A DNA stretch of 64,000 nucleotides, from assembly GCF_028502605.1 (NCBI RefSeq), contig NC_079233.1, positions 1,116,001 to 1,180,000 of the forward strand, read 5' to 3'. Positions 10,808 to 22,638 of the stretch are shown piece by piece; position 1 is the first letter of the stretch, and each line of letters begins with the position of its first letter. The position numbers and the translations under genes are program-made. This DNA comes from Trichoderma breve (taxonomy: Eukaryota; Ascomycota; Sordariomycetes; Hypocreales; Hypocreaceae). The notes below the pieces were generated by a model. It saw only the letters and a program-made list of their open reading frames with translations. It searched no databases and had not been told where the DNA came from.

Positions 10808-12266
10808 TGTGGATGAGACGCGAGCCTGTCATCAAAATCACCTCCAGGACATGGCAAGCGAAGCACCGGCGGCGCTGGTGGGCGCAAGGCGAGTTCGAGT
10901 CGAGTCGAGTCGAGGAAGCTTAACTGGAGAGAGTCTCACGACAAGTGACGGCCCGGGAGTGGGCTTGTCTGGCTATCCTCGTACGGGGATCACACAACAC
11001 GCAAAGGGCATTCGCTACGTCTCAGCTGAAAGGCCCATGTCTCGAGCATCGCTCATGACATGAGGCCGCCGCGGTTGGAAATCCGGCTTAATGTCGGCTA
11101 ATCAGGAGATAAACTCGGCGGGGGGCGCCTCACGGGATTCGGAAGTTCAAGGCTCTAGACTTGACTATCAAGATTAGTCGTCAGTAGACCGGGGGGTCTG
11201 CTATTGGTAAACGGCTGTCTGCAGTCTTGGGAACACAGTGGCAACACAGGTAGTGGCGTTACCGAGTTCGACGGTAGTACAAGACAAGCCAAAGTGTTGA
11301 GCTGATGCCCTCAACTCGTCCTCAATGAAGAATTCACTACATGCACTACAGGTAACTAAGCCTTGGCGGCTCGGCGGAGTCGCTGCTCATCAACGGTGCT
11401 CCGATTCCAGCGGCCGATTCCAGTTCCAGCGGCTCCTCCAGGATTGGCTTCAGCGCGTGTTCCCCAAAGTGGGCTGTTGCCGCACCGTACCGTTTGAGTA
11501 CATTCGCATGTACCGCAGTATCGTATCGTGCCCTTTGCCTTTAGCGCATTGCAAGTCAACGTTACATGCCAGCCCAGGCTTTTGATCGCCACCCGCACTG
11601 CGTTTGTGCCCGTTCCAGCAGCCACTGTAAGTTGGGCCACCTCAGGTAGCAGCGGAACTGGGTACATGTGCATACAACGGCATCTTGTTAGAGTGCTAGC
11701 ATCTGCAATAATTCGCCGTAGCCAAAATGGATGTCGACGACGTTAGTTATGCACGATAAATGAAGAAAATGGACTCGAGCTTTTTACAAGGACACTGTAA
11801 ATCATCAAGTCTTTTTTTTTGAATCCAGAATCTAGAGATTAAAAAAATGAAGGCATTCAGCCTGTAATAAGCGGCCTTCGGGAGAAAGGCAAAAGACACA
11901 CGTCAAAACCAAATAGCTCTCAACCCATTTCCTAGCACCACGCCCTATCAAAGCGCCACTCACTTTGAGACAATCCAGTCCATCTCTCTTCTGCACGTCA
12001 TAGCCCAAGTACAGCCCATGTACTCCCATAACTCACCAGATCTTGCGTGCAACAGCAGCTCTGGGCCCCCCGTCCAGACTCCAGCCGGGCAAGCTCCACC
12101 GCGAAGGCACATGGCACCGTGACTTCAACGGATAGGCGAGGATTTTTTTTCTCTCAGTCTGCTGCTTGCTCCATAACCTAGGCGCTTGCTACCATCGGAC
12201 GCTAATCGGCGTTCAGGTTTCGAACTCTATGTACTTACTCGGCCGGATCAAGGGAGTGAGACCAAA

Positions 12267-12294
12267 GGCGTGAGGCGTGAGGCGTGAGGCGTGT
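12267..12294. repeat. Four-copy GGCGTGA direct repeat in the dac1 promoter
   Basis: GGCGTGA occurs at 12267, 12274 and 12281, and a fourth unit ends GGCGTGT at 12288. The array starts about 317 bases upstream of the dac1 start codon and lies in the shared nag3/dac1 upstream region. It could be replication slippage or a binding-site array. Confidence 0.85.
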
Positions 12295-12518
12295 GGTTCT
12301 CAACTGGTGTGTGGTGTTTGTAAATGCCGTATATACATGTACCGGCCTTGCTCTCGGGCGTTGAAGCTGCTTCCTGTTCTGCTATGGAGCCAGTATCAAA
12401 CGGTGCCGGGACAAGCAGCCCGAGTCTTTCTTCTCCCAGAGCGCTCTTTCTTGAATCTTTGTTTCCACCACATCCTCCGTGAAGCCCGAGAAAAAACATC
12501 TCTAGCATCAGAAGATCC

Positions 12519-12526
12519 TATAAAAG
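12519..12526 (+). promoter_or_regulatory. TATA box of dac1
   Basis: TATAAAAG lies 58 bases before the dac1 ATG, in an A-rich stretch. It is a perfect TATA-box match, so transcription probably starts only some 20-30 bases before the start codon. Confidence 0.5.
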
Positions 12527-12583
12527 AACAAAAAGACTTATACAAAAAATCATTTGCTCACAAAGGGGAGCGCCGGAGCAAAC

Positions 12584-14134
12584 ATGCCCATAGCACTGTC
12601 CCCTCCCTTCCGGCCAAGAAATGGCTTGACCAAGTTCACCAACTGCCGCCTCCTGCGCGGCGATAAGCTGGTCGAGGAGGATCTCTGGGTCAGCTCGCTG
12701 TCCGGCAAGGTTGTCAACAGTCAGGCTGCCTTTTTCGACGACCTCGTCCTCCCCGACCAGACCATCGACCTCGGCGGCCGCATCATCTCGCCGGGCATGA
12801 TCGATGTGCAGCTCAACGGCGCGTTCGGCTTCAACTTCTCGACGCTGCTCGATGACATGTCACAGTATGGCAAAAAGGTCAAGGAGGTGCAGAAGTTGCT
12901 GGTGCAGACGGGCGTCACATCGTACAATCCCACCATCACCAGCCAGAGGCCAGAACTATACCAGAAGGTGGGTCACCATGCATATATTCCTGTGTTCTAT
13001 AATTATGTTCATTCTCATTTTCATTTGTGGTGGGGTGGTTTACCTCAACCTTGTGTTATTTATTAGCTTGCGCATGAACTGACTCTGGTGGCATTTTCAT
13101 GTAGGCTCTTCCGTTCCTGGGACCGTCAGGGCACTTGCAGGAGGCCGAAGATGGGGCCGAGTCGCTCGGCGCTCACTGCGAGGGGCCGTTCCTCAGCCCG
13201 ACCAAGAATGGCGTGCACAACGTCGACGTGTTGATAGAGGCGCAGACGTACGAGGATCTCGAGGCGTGCTACGGCAAGCACAATCTCACGCCTCGCGCCG
13301 AGGGCGAAAAGATCCCCATCAAGTACATCACGGCGGCGCCGGAGCGCGGCCAGATGATGAAGCTGATTCCGGAGCTCACGGCAAAGGGCATCATCTACTC
13401 GGTGGGACACTCCGAGGCGACGTACGAAGAGGCGTCCAAGGCCGTGGGCCAGGGCGCGACAATGATTACGCACCTGTTCAACGCCATGCGTCCTCTGCAT
13501 CATCGAAACCCAGGCATCTTCGGCGTCCTAGGTATCGCCGAGAGCCTGCCGCGGCCGTATTTTGGCATCATCGCCGACGGCATCCACTTACACCCAACCA
13601 CCATCAAGATCGCCTTCAACTCACATCCCGACGGATTCATTCTCGTCACCGACGCCATGCACCTTGTCGGACTGCCTGACGGCGCATACCCGTGGACCAA
13701 CGGTGACACGACGTGTAATATCGTCAAGGTGGGATCCAAGCTGCTCCTGGAGAACTCGGACACCATTGCCGGCAGGTAAGCTCACTCTTATTTTCTTTTG
13801 CCACTTCTTCGCCCCCAGCAGTTATCGCAGCACGTACACCGCAGGATATGCTAACATTAGAATCAACCCGCCCAGTTCCATCACCCTCCTCGAATGCGTC
13901 AACAACTTCCTGCAGTGGACAGGCACCGGAATTCCACACGCGCTCAAGGCTGTGACGGCGACCCCCGCTGCCATGCTGGGCTTACAGGGAGTCAAAGGAT
14001 CGCTTGACGCTGGTGCTGACGCTGACCTGGTCATCTTTTCAGAGGCGAAGACGCCCGGCCAGCCCAGCACTCTGGTATTGGACGAAGTGTGGAAGTTTGG
14101 CACCAGAGTTCACCGCGTTATCCACAATTTGTAG
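12584..14134 (+). CDS. dac1: N-acetylglucosamine-6-phosphate deacetylase
   Basis: Three exons, 12584-12967, 13105-13775 and 13876-14134, give 437 aa, normal for fungal NagA-type enzymes. It removes acetate from GlcNAc-6-phosphate to give glucosamine-6-phosphate in the cytosol. The amidohydrolase fold is marked by GMIDVQLNGAFGFNF, the metal ligand Glu154 in HCEGPFLS, His230 in SVGHSEATYEEA, His251 in THLFNAMRPLHHRNPG and catalytic Asp311 in LVTDAMHLVGLPDG. All expected active-site residues are present. The last intron is ended at 13875 rather than at the earlier TTAG because this gives the family-like TIAGSSITLLE. ATG 12584 is the first in frame. It is divergent from nag3 and upstream of ron1, as in the known fungal GlcNAc cluster. 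Regulation by RON1 is expected from work on Trichoderma reesei. Confidence 0.96.
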
Positions 14135-16236
14135 AGGGAAAAGGAAGGTCAATTGATGGAATACTAATTTTGTCAATCCATTGACCGGATTGACGCCGAC
14201 GGAAGACTGATGAATGAATGAACGAGTCAATGCATCTGACAGCTGCAGGAATTTAACACACAACAATAAGCATAACACCAAAACCAAAACCAAAAGGGAC
14301 AAAGTTTTTTTTTTATAACTTCTATAGATTGGGGGCTGTTTTTCTTGGAAATTGCAGGGCGTCATTAGCAAATCCGTGTTAGGCAAAGAACATTAAAATA
14401 TCCTTGATATGAGTAAACACAAATGAGAAGATCTGGGGGCGAAAGTCTGAGCTGCGATTGGAGATTGGAGCATACGATTGGAGCACCGCTTTGTGCAAAC
14501 TTAAGGAGGAGGCCCGTTCGGGTGCTCGTGCCTGGGAATGGACACGTCAGGTATTACTCGTCGGGTTTTCAAACCATGATACGATGTGCACAGCTTTTCC
14601 GTGCCAAGTGAGCTTAAATTACCGAGCCGACCCTCCGTCAGCTTTCTGCTTCAATGCCGCCGGATGGATCCTTGCTGCTTGTCTCTGACAGCTCTGGAAA
14701 TTGCAAATTGCACGTGCGATCCTGTGACGCTGCGCGAGTTGGCTCATGACCGCTTGGCGGCATTTGTGGAGGAGGCCAGTTGTTTCTGTTAGCAAACAAA
14801 TCGCACAAAGTACCTACACGCACGTCCGGGCCAAGCATCAATAGCATCGGACACCTCCTCTTTGGCAGGGCCTGCCCATGGGGAAAATGGCGCCAGACGA
14901 TGGATGATACCGGACATGGAGTGACTGAGGCGAGTGCCGACCAACCGTAGGTTCTGGCTAGTGCGCGTCCCGTCTTTGCAACCGACCCCGGACTTTTGAT
15001 GAGAAGAGCTGAGCGGATTCCAGGAGTCGAAGTGGCAAGGCATGGGTACATGTACTTTAGGCGTCGGGGGGGGTTGGAGGGCACATGTCGCACGTTCGAG
15101 AGTCGAGTTTCGGTGAGGAGATTGAGGTTTACAAAATCAAGTTGACGGTGACAAACAGATATGGAATAGGAGGAGATAGAATGCACGTGGGTTCAATTAT
15201 TAAAGAGATAGATATCTGATAGCACCTTAGCTTCAAGATAGCTGGAAGTGCCTATCTGCTTTGACAGCGACAATCAGACGGCAGGCAAAGATAGCAGTGG
15301 ATACGGCACAGCTCTGAGCCAGAGATAGCTGCGCTGATCGAGAGATAACGGACGGAGTGACAGTGTCAAATCACGCAGCAGCGATAGGGCTGATTTGATT
15401 GATGCCATTGATCGGAACGTTCCAGCCAGAAACTGGCCATCAGGAACTGCCATGGTCCCCACGATGCTCCCAGCGTTCGATGCAATGCAATCACTTCCAG
15501 ATGGATGTCACCAAGAGCAACCTCAAGATGGACACAAGACAACCTCCTCACTTGTCCCTGCAGTGCGACCGGCTCTAGTGGCCTTTGGGGCATCTCATAG
15601 CGGGCAGCCCCGCTGAACCATGGCGCTGCACGCGTTTTACCCCAAAGTCCCCGGCTTCTCACTTGGCTCTAGAGCGTCCTTCGGAGGGTCTCGAGACGCC
15701 AGCCCGCGTGCAGCTCCACGCTCCACTGCCCAGGGCCGGCCCAATGGCGATGGACGGTTGTCAAAGAGTCTGGCCGCGGGCATTTTGAATTTTCATTTGA
15801 ATGCCTGCGCGCGAGCGAGAGCCAGAGCCTGAGCCAAAGCCAAAAGCGACCCCCCCAGCCCAGCGCGGTACAAGTGCGGGTTACCTTGTACTGTACGGTA
15901 CTGTCCTGTACTTGTAGTGGTTGCGCCTCAGCGCCTCCAGCGGACGCAAGGCTCTGGGACCCCCCCGAAGCAACGTCCGGTTCGGTCCTATCGCTGCTGT
16001 CCCGTGCCTGGAAACTCCATCGTCTCCCCATCTTCATTTGCACTGCTTCTCCAGAACCTGCTGCGAACCGGCGTCATCATCGCTGCTGCGAACCGGAAAA
16101 CCCTCGACCTCGACCTTTGCTCACCTTTCTTCTCCTCGCATCCTCTTCCTCCTGTGCCTTTTGCTTTTTGTCTCTGTCTCGCTACCCTCCCAGCGGCTCT
16201 GCGACTCGATGCGTAGGTGCTGGGCTGGATGATGCC
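14135..16236. other. Region between dac1 and ron1 (ron1 promoter and leader)
   Basis: About 2.1 kb without a supported gene. A core Ndt80-type site CACAAAT is at 14418-14424. GTAC-rich repeats lie around 15885-15915, and a pyrimidine-rich stretch (about 16100-16200) typical of fungal transcription starts precedes ron1. The frame open over 15874-16395 contains the first ron1 exon; its part upstream of 16237 has no family features. Confidence 0.5.
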
Positions 16237-16306
16237 ATGGCTGCCTTCAACTCCATGCCGGCCATGCCTGCTGCCCCTACGGCGCCCAACGATGCGATGG
16301 GGATGA
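16209..16306 (+). promoter_or_regulatory. Two upstream reading frames abutting the ron1 start
   Basis: ATG 16209 opens a 7-codon frame ending at TGA 16230-16232. ATG 16229 overlaps that stop (ATGA) and opens a second frame of 26 codons including its stop (TGA 16304-16306), which runs over the ron1 start (16237) in another frame. Both lie within 28 bases of the ron1 ATG, so they are very likely on the mRNA. Ribosomes would have to leak past or reinitiate. Translational control of ron1 is an inference. Confidence 0.55.
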
Positions 16307-18084
16307 ATCACGGTCCGCCTCCGCCCATGGGAATGGATTCCTTTGATCCCGAACTTAACTTTCACGAGTCTCTACTGTACGTTGAACCCTTTTAGCTGTC
16401 ATTTTTCCTTGGGCGTAGCCGGGAACCGCTCTACAAGCCGTTCTCACCTAAGCCCATTTCCCCCCTCCCCCTTGAATTTTGCCACTGACTCTCAGCAACG
16501 CATGTAGCGACGGCAGCGCGCTGGCACCTCTACCGTTTACGCCTTCGTACGAGTTCGACAACTTCGTCACCACCTTTGAAGATCCCTTTTCTTATTCGTC
16601 TCGCCCGTTCGAGCCCATCACCAACCAGGATGCCGCGAATGACGAGGCATCTCCCCAGGAGCTGGACAACAAGCTTCTGGGCTTCTCTGACCCGATCATG
16701 CATGCGACCATAGTGGATGAGGCGGGAGCGTTTGCCGATCTGAACATGACGGCGGAGCTATACGGCATGTTCTTCGTTGCCGAGGATGTGTTTGGCGGGG
16801 AGAATACAGGCCGTCCGCTGGAGTTGACGTGCTATCGTCGGAACCTGTGGCAATGCTCAGGGCAAATTACCTTGCCTCGAGCCGTGAACAACGTTATAGA
16901 TGAGCAGGGGCGCCAGACAGCCATTACGGAGCTATATGCGTCCATCACGGGCTTAGAATCGATTGAGGGGAAAGCCGCTGAAATCATCACAATACCGTGG
17001 AAAGGCGCAAATCCTCAATTAGAAGAGGCCAAGATCGCGTCCGCTCCTCCCAATTTGACTCTTGATCTAAGCATTGGCCGAGAGATTGATGCCAACAGAG
17101 TCTCTCTGCCCGTCTCCTGGAAGAGACTGCAGTTCAAGCACGCCACCGCTAACAACGGCCGGCGGAAGGGATTGCAGCAGCATTATGTAGTCCAGATCAA
17201 TTTGCTGGGCAAGACGAAGTCGGGAGAGATTATCAAAATCGCCGAGGTTCAATCCGGCCCGGTCATTGTTCGAGGGCGAAGCCCGCGGAACTTTGACAGT
17301 AGAAAGGACGTGCACCTCACCAGTGACAAGAAGCTAGAGAGGAGAAACACAAACAGCACGGACAATCCCACTCCCAAGGCGGAGAGAGACAATTTGCTGG
17401 CTTCCCTGCCAAGATACCCATCTGTAAGTGGCAGTTCCCTCAGCACGCCCCTGGCCCTGGCTGGAGGTGTGCTGTTCATACATGGGGTTCTATTTTCAGC
17501 ATCAGGATACTAACATGACATGCCCAGTCGAATGGAAATGAATGGACTACTCCTCAGGCTGCACCACAGCCCAGCCAGAGTCCGCACCCAGCGAAGCGCA
17601 TGGCTCTATCTCCTACAGTCTCGCTTCCACCGGTCCCGGCATGGACGACAGAAAACCCCACGGGCAAAGGCCCTCCACCGAACCATCGAAATTCCTTCTC
17701 ACGGCCGCCCAATCCCACGGTCCCCATCACCCTTTCACTATCAGAGGACGAAAAGAGCCCCAACAGATCAAGTGCTGAGCTGCAGAGCCCACAGCTATCC
17801 AAAGCCTACCCAGCGAATGGCCAAAACGCCAGCAACAGCCCGGCTGAGGAAGCAGATCCTCTCTACGAATACTTTCCTCTTAGTGTTGATGACTGGTAAG
17901 ATGAGACAACTACAAACATTGCCATTTTACGATTTTGGAATCAGGAGACTAACTCTATAATTGTAGGATGCCACCAGTCGATGCTGTATATAGGCCGCAC
18001 ATAGTCCACCACACCATTGCGCCGCCAGAATTCAAGGCTCAGCAGATAGGCCGAAAGGTCAAGCGCTACTTCACCGCCGATTAG
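16237..18084 (+). CDS. ron1: Ndt80-like transcription factor RON1, regulator of GlcNAc catabolism
   Basis: Four exons, 16237-16376, 16496-17423, 17528-17895 and 17967-18084, give 517 aa. The chosen ATG sits in a strong GCCATGG context. The central region (~residues 90-320) is an Ndt80/PhoG-like immunoglobulin-fold DNA-binding domain. Diagnostic parts are VSLPVSWKRLQFKHAT, HYVVQINLLGKT and the DNA-contact segment RGRSPRNFDSRKD near residue 305. The flanks are low-complexity: a Met/Pro-rich N-terminus and a Pro/Ser-rich C-terminal half. A short basic tail ends IGRKVKRYFTAD. Ndt80 proteins bind gNCRCAAAW sites. In Trichoderma reesei RON1 is known to be needed for induction of this cluster by GlcNAc. 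The gene sits in the middle of its target genes. Introns have GTAAGN or GTACGT donors. Confidence 0.94.
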
Positions 18085-21054
18085 AGATCGATGCCCGGTG
18101 TCATATCGCACTCGCCAGAACGCAGTGCTACCATTTACGGCGAATTTTGCAACGGGGACATGTTTTTAACGAAATCACGAAGGCTCCATCCCGACGGATC
18201 GCAGCATTTCATTGTATCATAGTGCAGAATCTTTCTTCCTACCTTGTCGTTGGGGAGCCCGTGTATTCAAGGGATATTTTTTTGTTTTTAAAGTCGCGGG
18301 CTATTTTTCATTATGCGACGACATGACTGGGACACAGCAGGGATATATATACCCAGGGGCTCTTTCTGGTTCTTGTGTTTTTTGTTTTCTTTCGTTTTTT
18401 TATCCCCGTTGGTATTTTTCTTTTATTCGAATCGTAGGGGGGGTGGATAGTATGAGTGCAAGGACCAAGAGAAAAAAAAATGTAAATCATTCGTTAAACA
18501 TTACGGTGTCGATTTCTTGGTGGTCCATAAAAGAGATATGATGTGCCTGTTTGTTATATCTGGGTAGTCGAGTTAGTCCGTCTCGCTTCAAGAACATCTG
18601 TAACCGCTTTTTGAAGATTTGGCGTGTTCAATTCTTCATGGAATCATCAGGGGGATTGATATCGTCTTGATGAATTACCCAAAGATGAATTTTGCGTGAT
18701 CCTCGATCACATATATCCGAGTATGTAGGTAGGTAGCCCTTATTAAGCATGAGGAAATAGAAAGAAATGGTAAAGCAAAGGGAGTTCCGGATGAGGAGGC
18801 TTTAGATCAAGTGACAACAAATTTCTTGATCACACCATTAACGCAGCGATCACACCAGAAGTGAAATGAAAAGAACAAGATTCAGAAGCAAGGGAAAAAG
18901 AAGGAAAATACGAAAATAAAACATGAATCGCGTACAAGCACGCTCACATGCGATGAAACGTAGCCGTCGATCCAATTTTTTCTCTCTCTTTCTTAATTCC
19001 CATGTCTAGGACCCCTAAGGTTCCCGCTTTTAGCTGGCAGCATCTCGGGCGTGCATTGCATCGGACACTTTTTTACTTTTTGTCCCGTGGTAAGTTTTTT
19101 TTCCTTTCAGGTGATAGTATAAATTCGAAATCGGGAGATGGTATGGCATGATGTATGTAGGCGAATTGCTCGATGGCAGCGTAGCACTCGTTTAGGCTTC
19201 AATCGTTCAGGTTGTTATTGTCTCGGCCGATATACGGCACAGCGAGCGTGATATGCCTTGTATCGTTGTATTGCAGATGATGCTTACCTTACCACCTTTG
19301 TGGACGCGTTTCCGGCTCGTTGGATGCTACTCTAGCAGTGCCACCTAAGTTGCAATTGTCAGATGCTAGAGTCGTATCGACAGATTTTTCAAGGTTCATC
19401 TCCAGAGAGACAATAAGAAAACTCTTTTTTTTTTTTTTTTTGGAGTTTGTTTCTCATCGAGTGGTTCAAGTTGCAGTTGTATTCAGTCGCCAAATAGTGT
19501 GATCATCATCTCGCTTCGGATGGACGGCAAGCATAGGCAGAGTATCCACATTTCGCATCATACGTGTGCCAGTTTCGGTCCGGTTATGTACGTATGCCGA
19601 GCTTTAAATGTAAATTCTATTAGCTATGAGAAACAGAAAATAGGACATCTGATGAAGAATTAATGAATGAGATGGGATGAGAGAGGAATGGGCAAGTAAC
19701 GTAGCAGTTCTTATGAGACATCACTCGGAGGAGACTGTTCCAGGCTTTTGATGCAAAAAAGAGAAGAAGACAGATTCAGGGTAAATCACGACATTTGGAT
19801 ATCCATTCGAGTGATGACAGCTGGAACTCCCCTTCTCGGACTGTAAAGAAGAGAAAGCCATCATTGGCAACGAGCGTCATCTTGACCAAAGGCTCCGAGA
19901 AGAAAAGGGGAAAGGCAACAATCCACAGGCAAACGAAATCCTAGCAATCCACGTTACGCATTTCGTATTCCAAACCAGCCCACGTGGATCAAAGAAGCTC
20001 TGCAATACCATCCCCACGATGCAAAATGAAACAAGAAGAAACCAAGTCTGAAAAACGCAACAGCATACAAAACAATCTTAAAACCTGCCAGCAATCAACA
20101 AGACCTCAAATCACATCCCTCCCCACGCATCCCGAATAAGACAAAGCCTCCCCAATGGTCCCCCACGCATCATCCCAAGTAAACACCGTAAAATGGGGGT
20201 CCCCAAGCACACATCCCATCCCCATCCCATCGCCAGCTCTCCCTCTTTCACCAACAGTAGTCCCATCGGCCACACAAAATAAGCTTGTATTAACTCATCC
20301 CTCCATGTCCCCTTCCCCCAAACTTTCGGGAACACCCCTGCTGTCCCCCCAAATAACATACCCAAGAAAAACCAGCAAATCGGAATCCCAAGCGTAGCCT
20401 GGACGGTACAGTAGAAAAAAAGAGGATACCAAGGGGGGGGCGGGAATGTCATCTTTTCCCAGCGATGGGAAATCGGCTTCAGCTAGTTTTGGGACTATTG
20501 GTGATGGGAGGGGGGGTGTCTGTGTCTAGACTGGATTTGCCTAAACGGGGCACTTTGATTGCCTTTTAACCGCTGTCTTTTTTTGGTTATCAAACGACGA
20601 CGACGGGCTTTGATTCGGATTGGATTTGATTGAAAGTACCTTGGAAGTACCATTGGTTTGAGTACACGATCATGTATGACGTGCATGTCTCGGCTGTCAG
20701 ACTTGATGTTGAGCATGCGTGCGTGATGCGTGCCACCCTAGAGCTCAATGACGATAATTGTCTTAACACATCTTAACACACGCTTACAGAAGAAAAGCAC
20801 AAGGTAACATGATGGAAGGATAATCCGTTGACAGATAGTCAACTGTCAATGCCTGATGAGTCTTTTGGTATGTTTTAATCTTTTTACTAACCCTTTTTTG
20901 TATTTCTGTGTTGTGGTATATATATACATCATTCCAAGGCTCCTATTCAAAAACCCAAAAGCGTCCAAGATCCTACGTGTGAATAACGAGAGAATAATAA
21001 AGCGAGAGCCAACCAATTCTAAAACTCCATGATTTCGTGTTCCTTTTTTGCCGT
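18085..21054. other. Tail-to-tail intergenic between ron1 and dam1
   Basis: About 3 kb of AT-rich, homopolymer-rich sequence (T and A runs at 18280-18420, 18471-18480 and 19424-19441). It includes the 3' ends of two convergent genes. The longest open stretches (18212-18541 plus, 20452-20111 minus) have biased, low-complexity composition and no family match that I recognise. No RNA gene seen. Confidence 0.5.
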
Positions 21055-22256
21055 CTAAGCAGTAATGGCATTCTGCTGAACAGCCTGCTGCTCAGGGTTA
21101 GGGGTCAGCCTGTCGGTGAGGTGGGGCTCAGGGATGCGGGAGGCCATGCGGTCCGGGACCAGGTCCGGCGACACGGAGCGGATGGGGTACTCAGTGGCCG
21201 GAGTGGCCCGGAGAAGACGGGAGGTGGTAGGCTGAGGAGCGTGGATGGTAGGGGAGGAGACCTCTTCCACCTTGGTCTGGGGGATGGGACCATTGCCAGT
21301 GCGGACCTTGGACGGCAGGATCTGCTCGAACCCGGCGTCCATGGCCACCTTTTCAATGCTCTTGAAGTACTATACAATCCTTGAGTCAGCCTATGTTTGT
21401 AGATACAAGATGAGACGAGAGAACTTCTTACCTTGACAGTCTTGACCTTGAGCTCGGCAGTGGCATCCTCATCAACCACAATCATGGGGTGAGGGTGAAG
21501 CTGCAAGCTGGACAGGGTCCACATGTGGTTAACACCCTCCTCAATGCACTTCTGCAGAGCAAGCGACTTGCGCTGGCCCAGGATGATGACGACAACCTCG
21601 CGGGCCTCGAGGACGGTCTGAACACCGACGGTCAAGGCCATGCGGGGCACCTTGCTGATGTCGTTGTCAAAGAAGCGGGAGTTGGCCAGGATGGTGTCAT
21701 AGGCCAGAGTCTTGACACGGGTACGACTGGCCAAGCTGGAGCCAGGCTCGTTGAAGGCAATGTGGCCGTCCTCACCAATACCGGCGAGGAACAGGTCAAT
21801 GCCGCCAGCTCTCTTAATAGCATCCTCGTAGGCGACGCACTCGGCTTCCAGGCTCGGTGCGTTGCCGTTGAGAATGTGGACGTTGGAGGGGTGGATGTTT
21901 ACATGGGAGAAGAAGTTCTTCCACATAAAGGTGTGGTAAGACTCGGAGTGGTCGCGGGGGATGCCCACGTACTCATCCATGTTGAAGGTGATGACATTTT
22001 CAAATGAGACCTAGCATGATTCATTTATTTTAGCTACTTGGGGTTCAAGAAGCTTGAGATGCTGCATGTTGCTTACCAGGCCGGCCTTGTACTTCTCAAC
22101 CAAGATCTTGTACACGCCTAGAGGGCTGGAGCCAGTGGGCAGGCCGAGGACAAAGGGATTCTCGGCAGTGGGGTGGAAGGTGTTGATACGGTCGATGATG
22201 TAGTTTGCGACATAGGCGCTGGCGCCGTTGGCATCGTCACGAATAATCAAACGCAT
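21055..22256 (-). CDS. dam1: Glucosamine-6-phosphate deaminase
   Basis: Three exons on the minus strand, 22256-22077, 22010-21432 and 21369-21055, give 357 aa. It converts glucosamine-6-phosphate to fructose-6-phosphate and ammonia, the last step that feeds GlcNAc into glycolysis. The NagB fold is clear: the phosphate loop [13 protein letters not shown] (38-50), FNMDEYVG with Asp72, and [16 protein letters not shown] with Asp141, His143 and Glu148. These fall at the same residue numbers as the catalytic set of E. coli NagB (266 aa). A C-terminal extension of ~90 residues, rich in Pro and Thr, is absent from bacterial enzymes and looks disordered. It is divergent from hxk3 across a 4.8 kb region and tail to tail with ron1. 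Confidence 0.96.
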
Positions 22257-22629
22257 GGTGTTTGACTGGAAGAAGGGAAGAGGACTAGTGTGGGGGGAGA
22301 GAGATAAAAGATGTGTGAGTGTTATGAGGGGGAGAATGGATATACAGGCTCTCCGGGGAAGTCGGAGTAAGAGGAGATTTGAAGCTGCTCTTGGGGCCGA
22401 GTATCAGGAAGAGGATAAGAAGATGCTTGGACTCGTTTAGATTAGAGAGGAAGAAAAGAAGAAACTTTTTCTAAAGAAAAGAGGGAGGGCAGGACTACGG
22501 CTCCCATGGCTTAAGAGAGCCCAGTTTGTATGGAGGGGAGGAGGGGCGGCCCTTCAAAGTGAGCGACATGCAACTCTGCCAAAAGCCGCCCCAGGTTCCT
22601 GAATCGGAAGAGCGCTTAACGACACACTT

Positions 22630-22638
22630 GACACAAAA
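22630..22638 (+). promoter_or_regulatory. Candidate RON1/Ndt80 binding site (GACACAAAA)
   Basis: GACACAAAA is a perfect match to the yeast Ndt80 middle sporulation element gNCRCAAAW. It lies 374 bases upstream of the dam1 start, between two genes expected to respond to RON1. That RON1 binds it is an inference from the family. Confidence 0.4.

Larger units (their letters stand above)
10808..12583. other. Divergent promoter region nag3/dac1
   Basis: About 1.8 kb shared by two divergent cluster genes. It holds a GAGTC-type microsatellite (about 10896-10914), a near-match to the Ndt80-type site on the minus strand (GGGCACAAAC, about 11603-11612), a 7-bp repeat array at 12267-12294 and a TATA box before dac1. 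Short open stretches here lack family features, and I do not call genes. Confidence 0.5.

Noticed and set aside
13776..13858. Earlier acceptor (ACATTAG) for the last dac1 intron
   Set aside because: It keeps the frame but inserts five residues (RINPP) into the conserved AGSS segment; the later CCCAG acceptor fits the family better.
18212..18541. Plus-strand open frame of 109 codons after ron1
   Set aside because: T-rich composition gives Phe/Tyr-rich nonsense; it lies in the ron1 3' region.
20111..20452. Minus-strand open frame of 113 codons, hydrophobic
   Set aside because: Composition follows the C/A-rich opposite strand; no family features, no introns or neighbours to support it. Possible but not supported.
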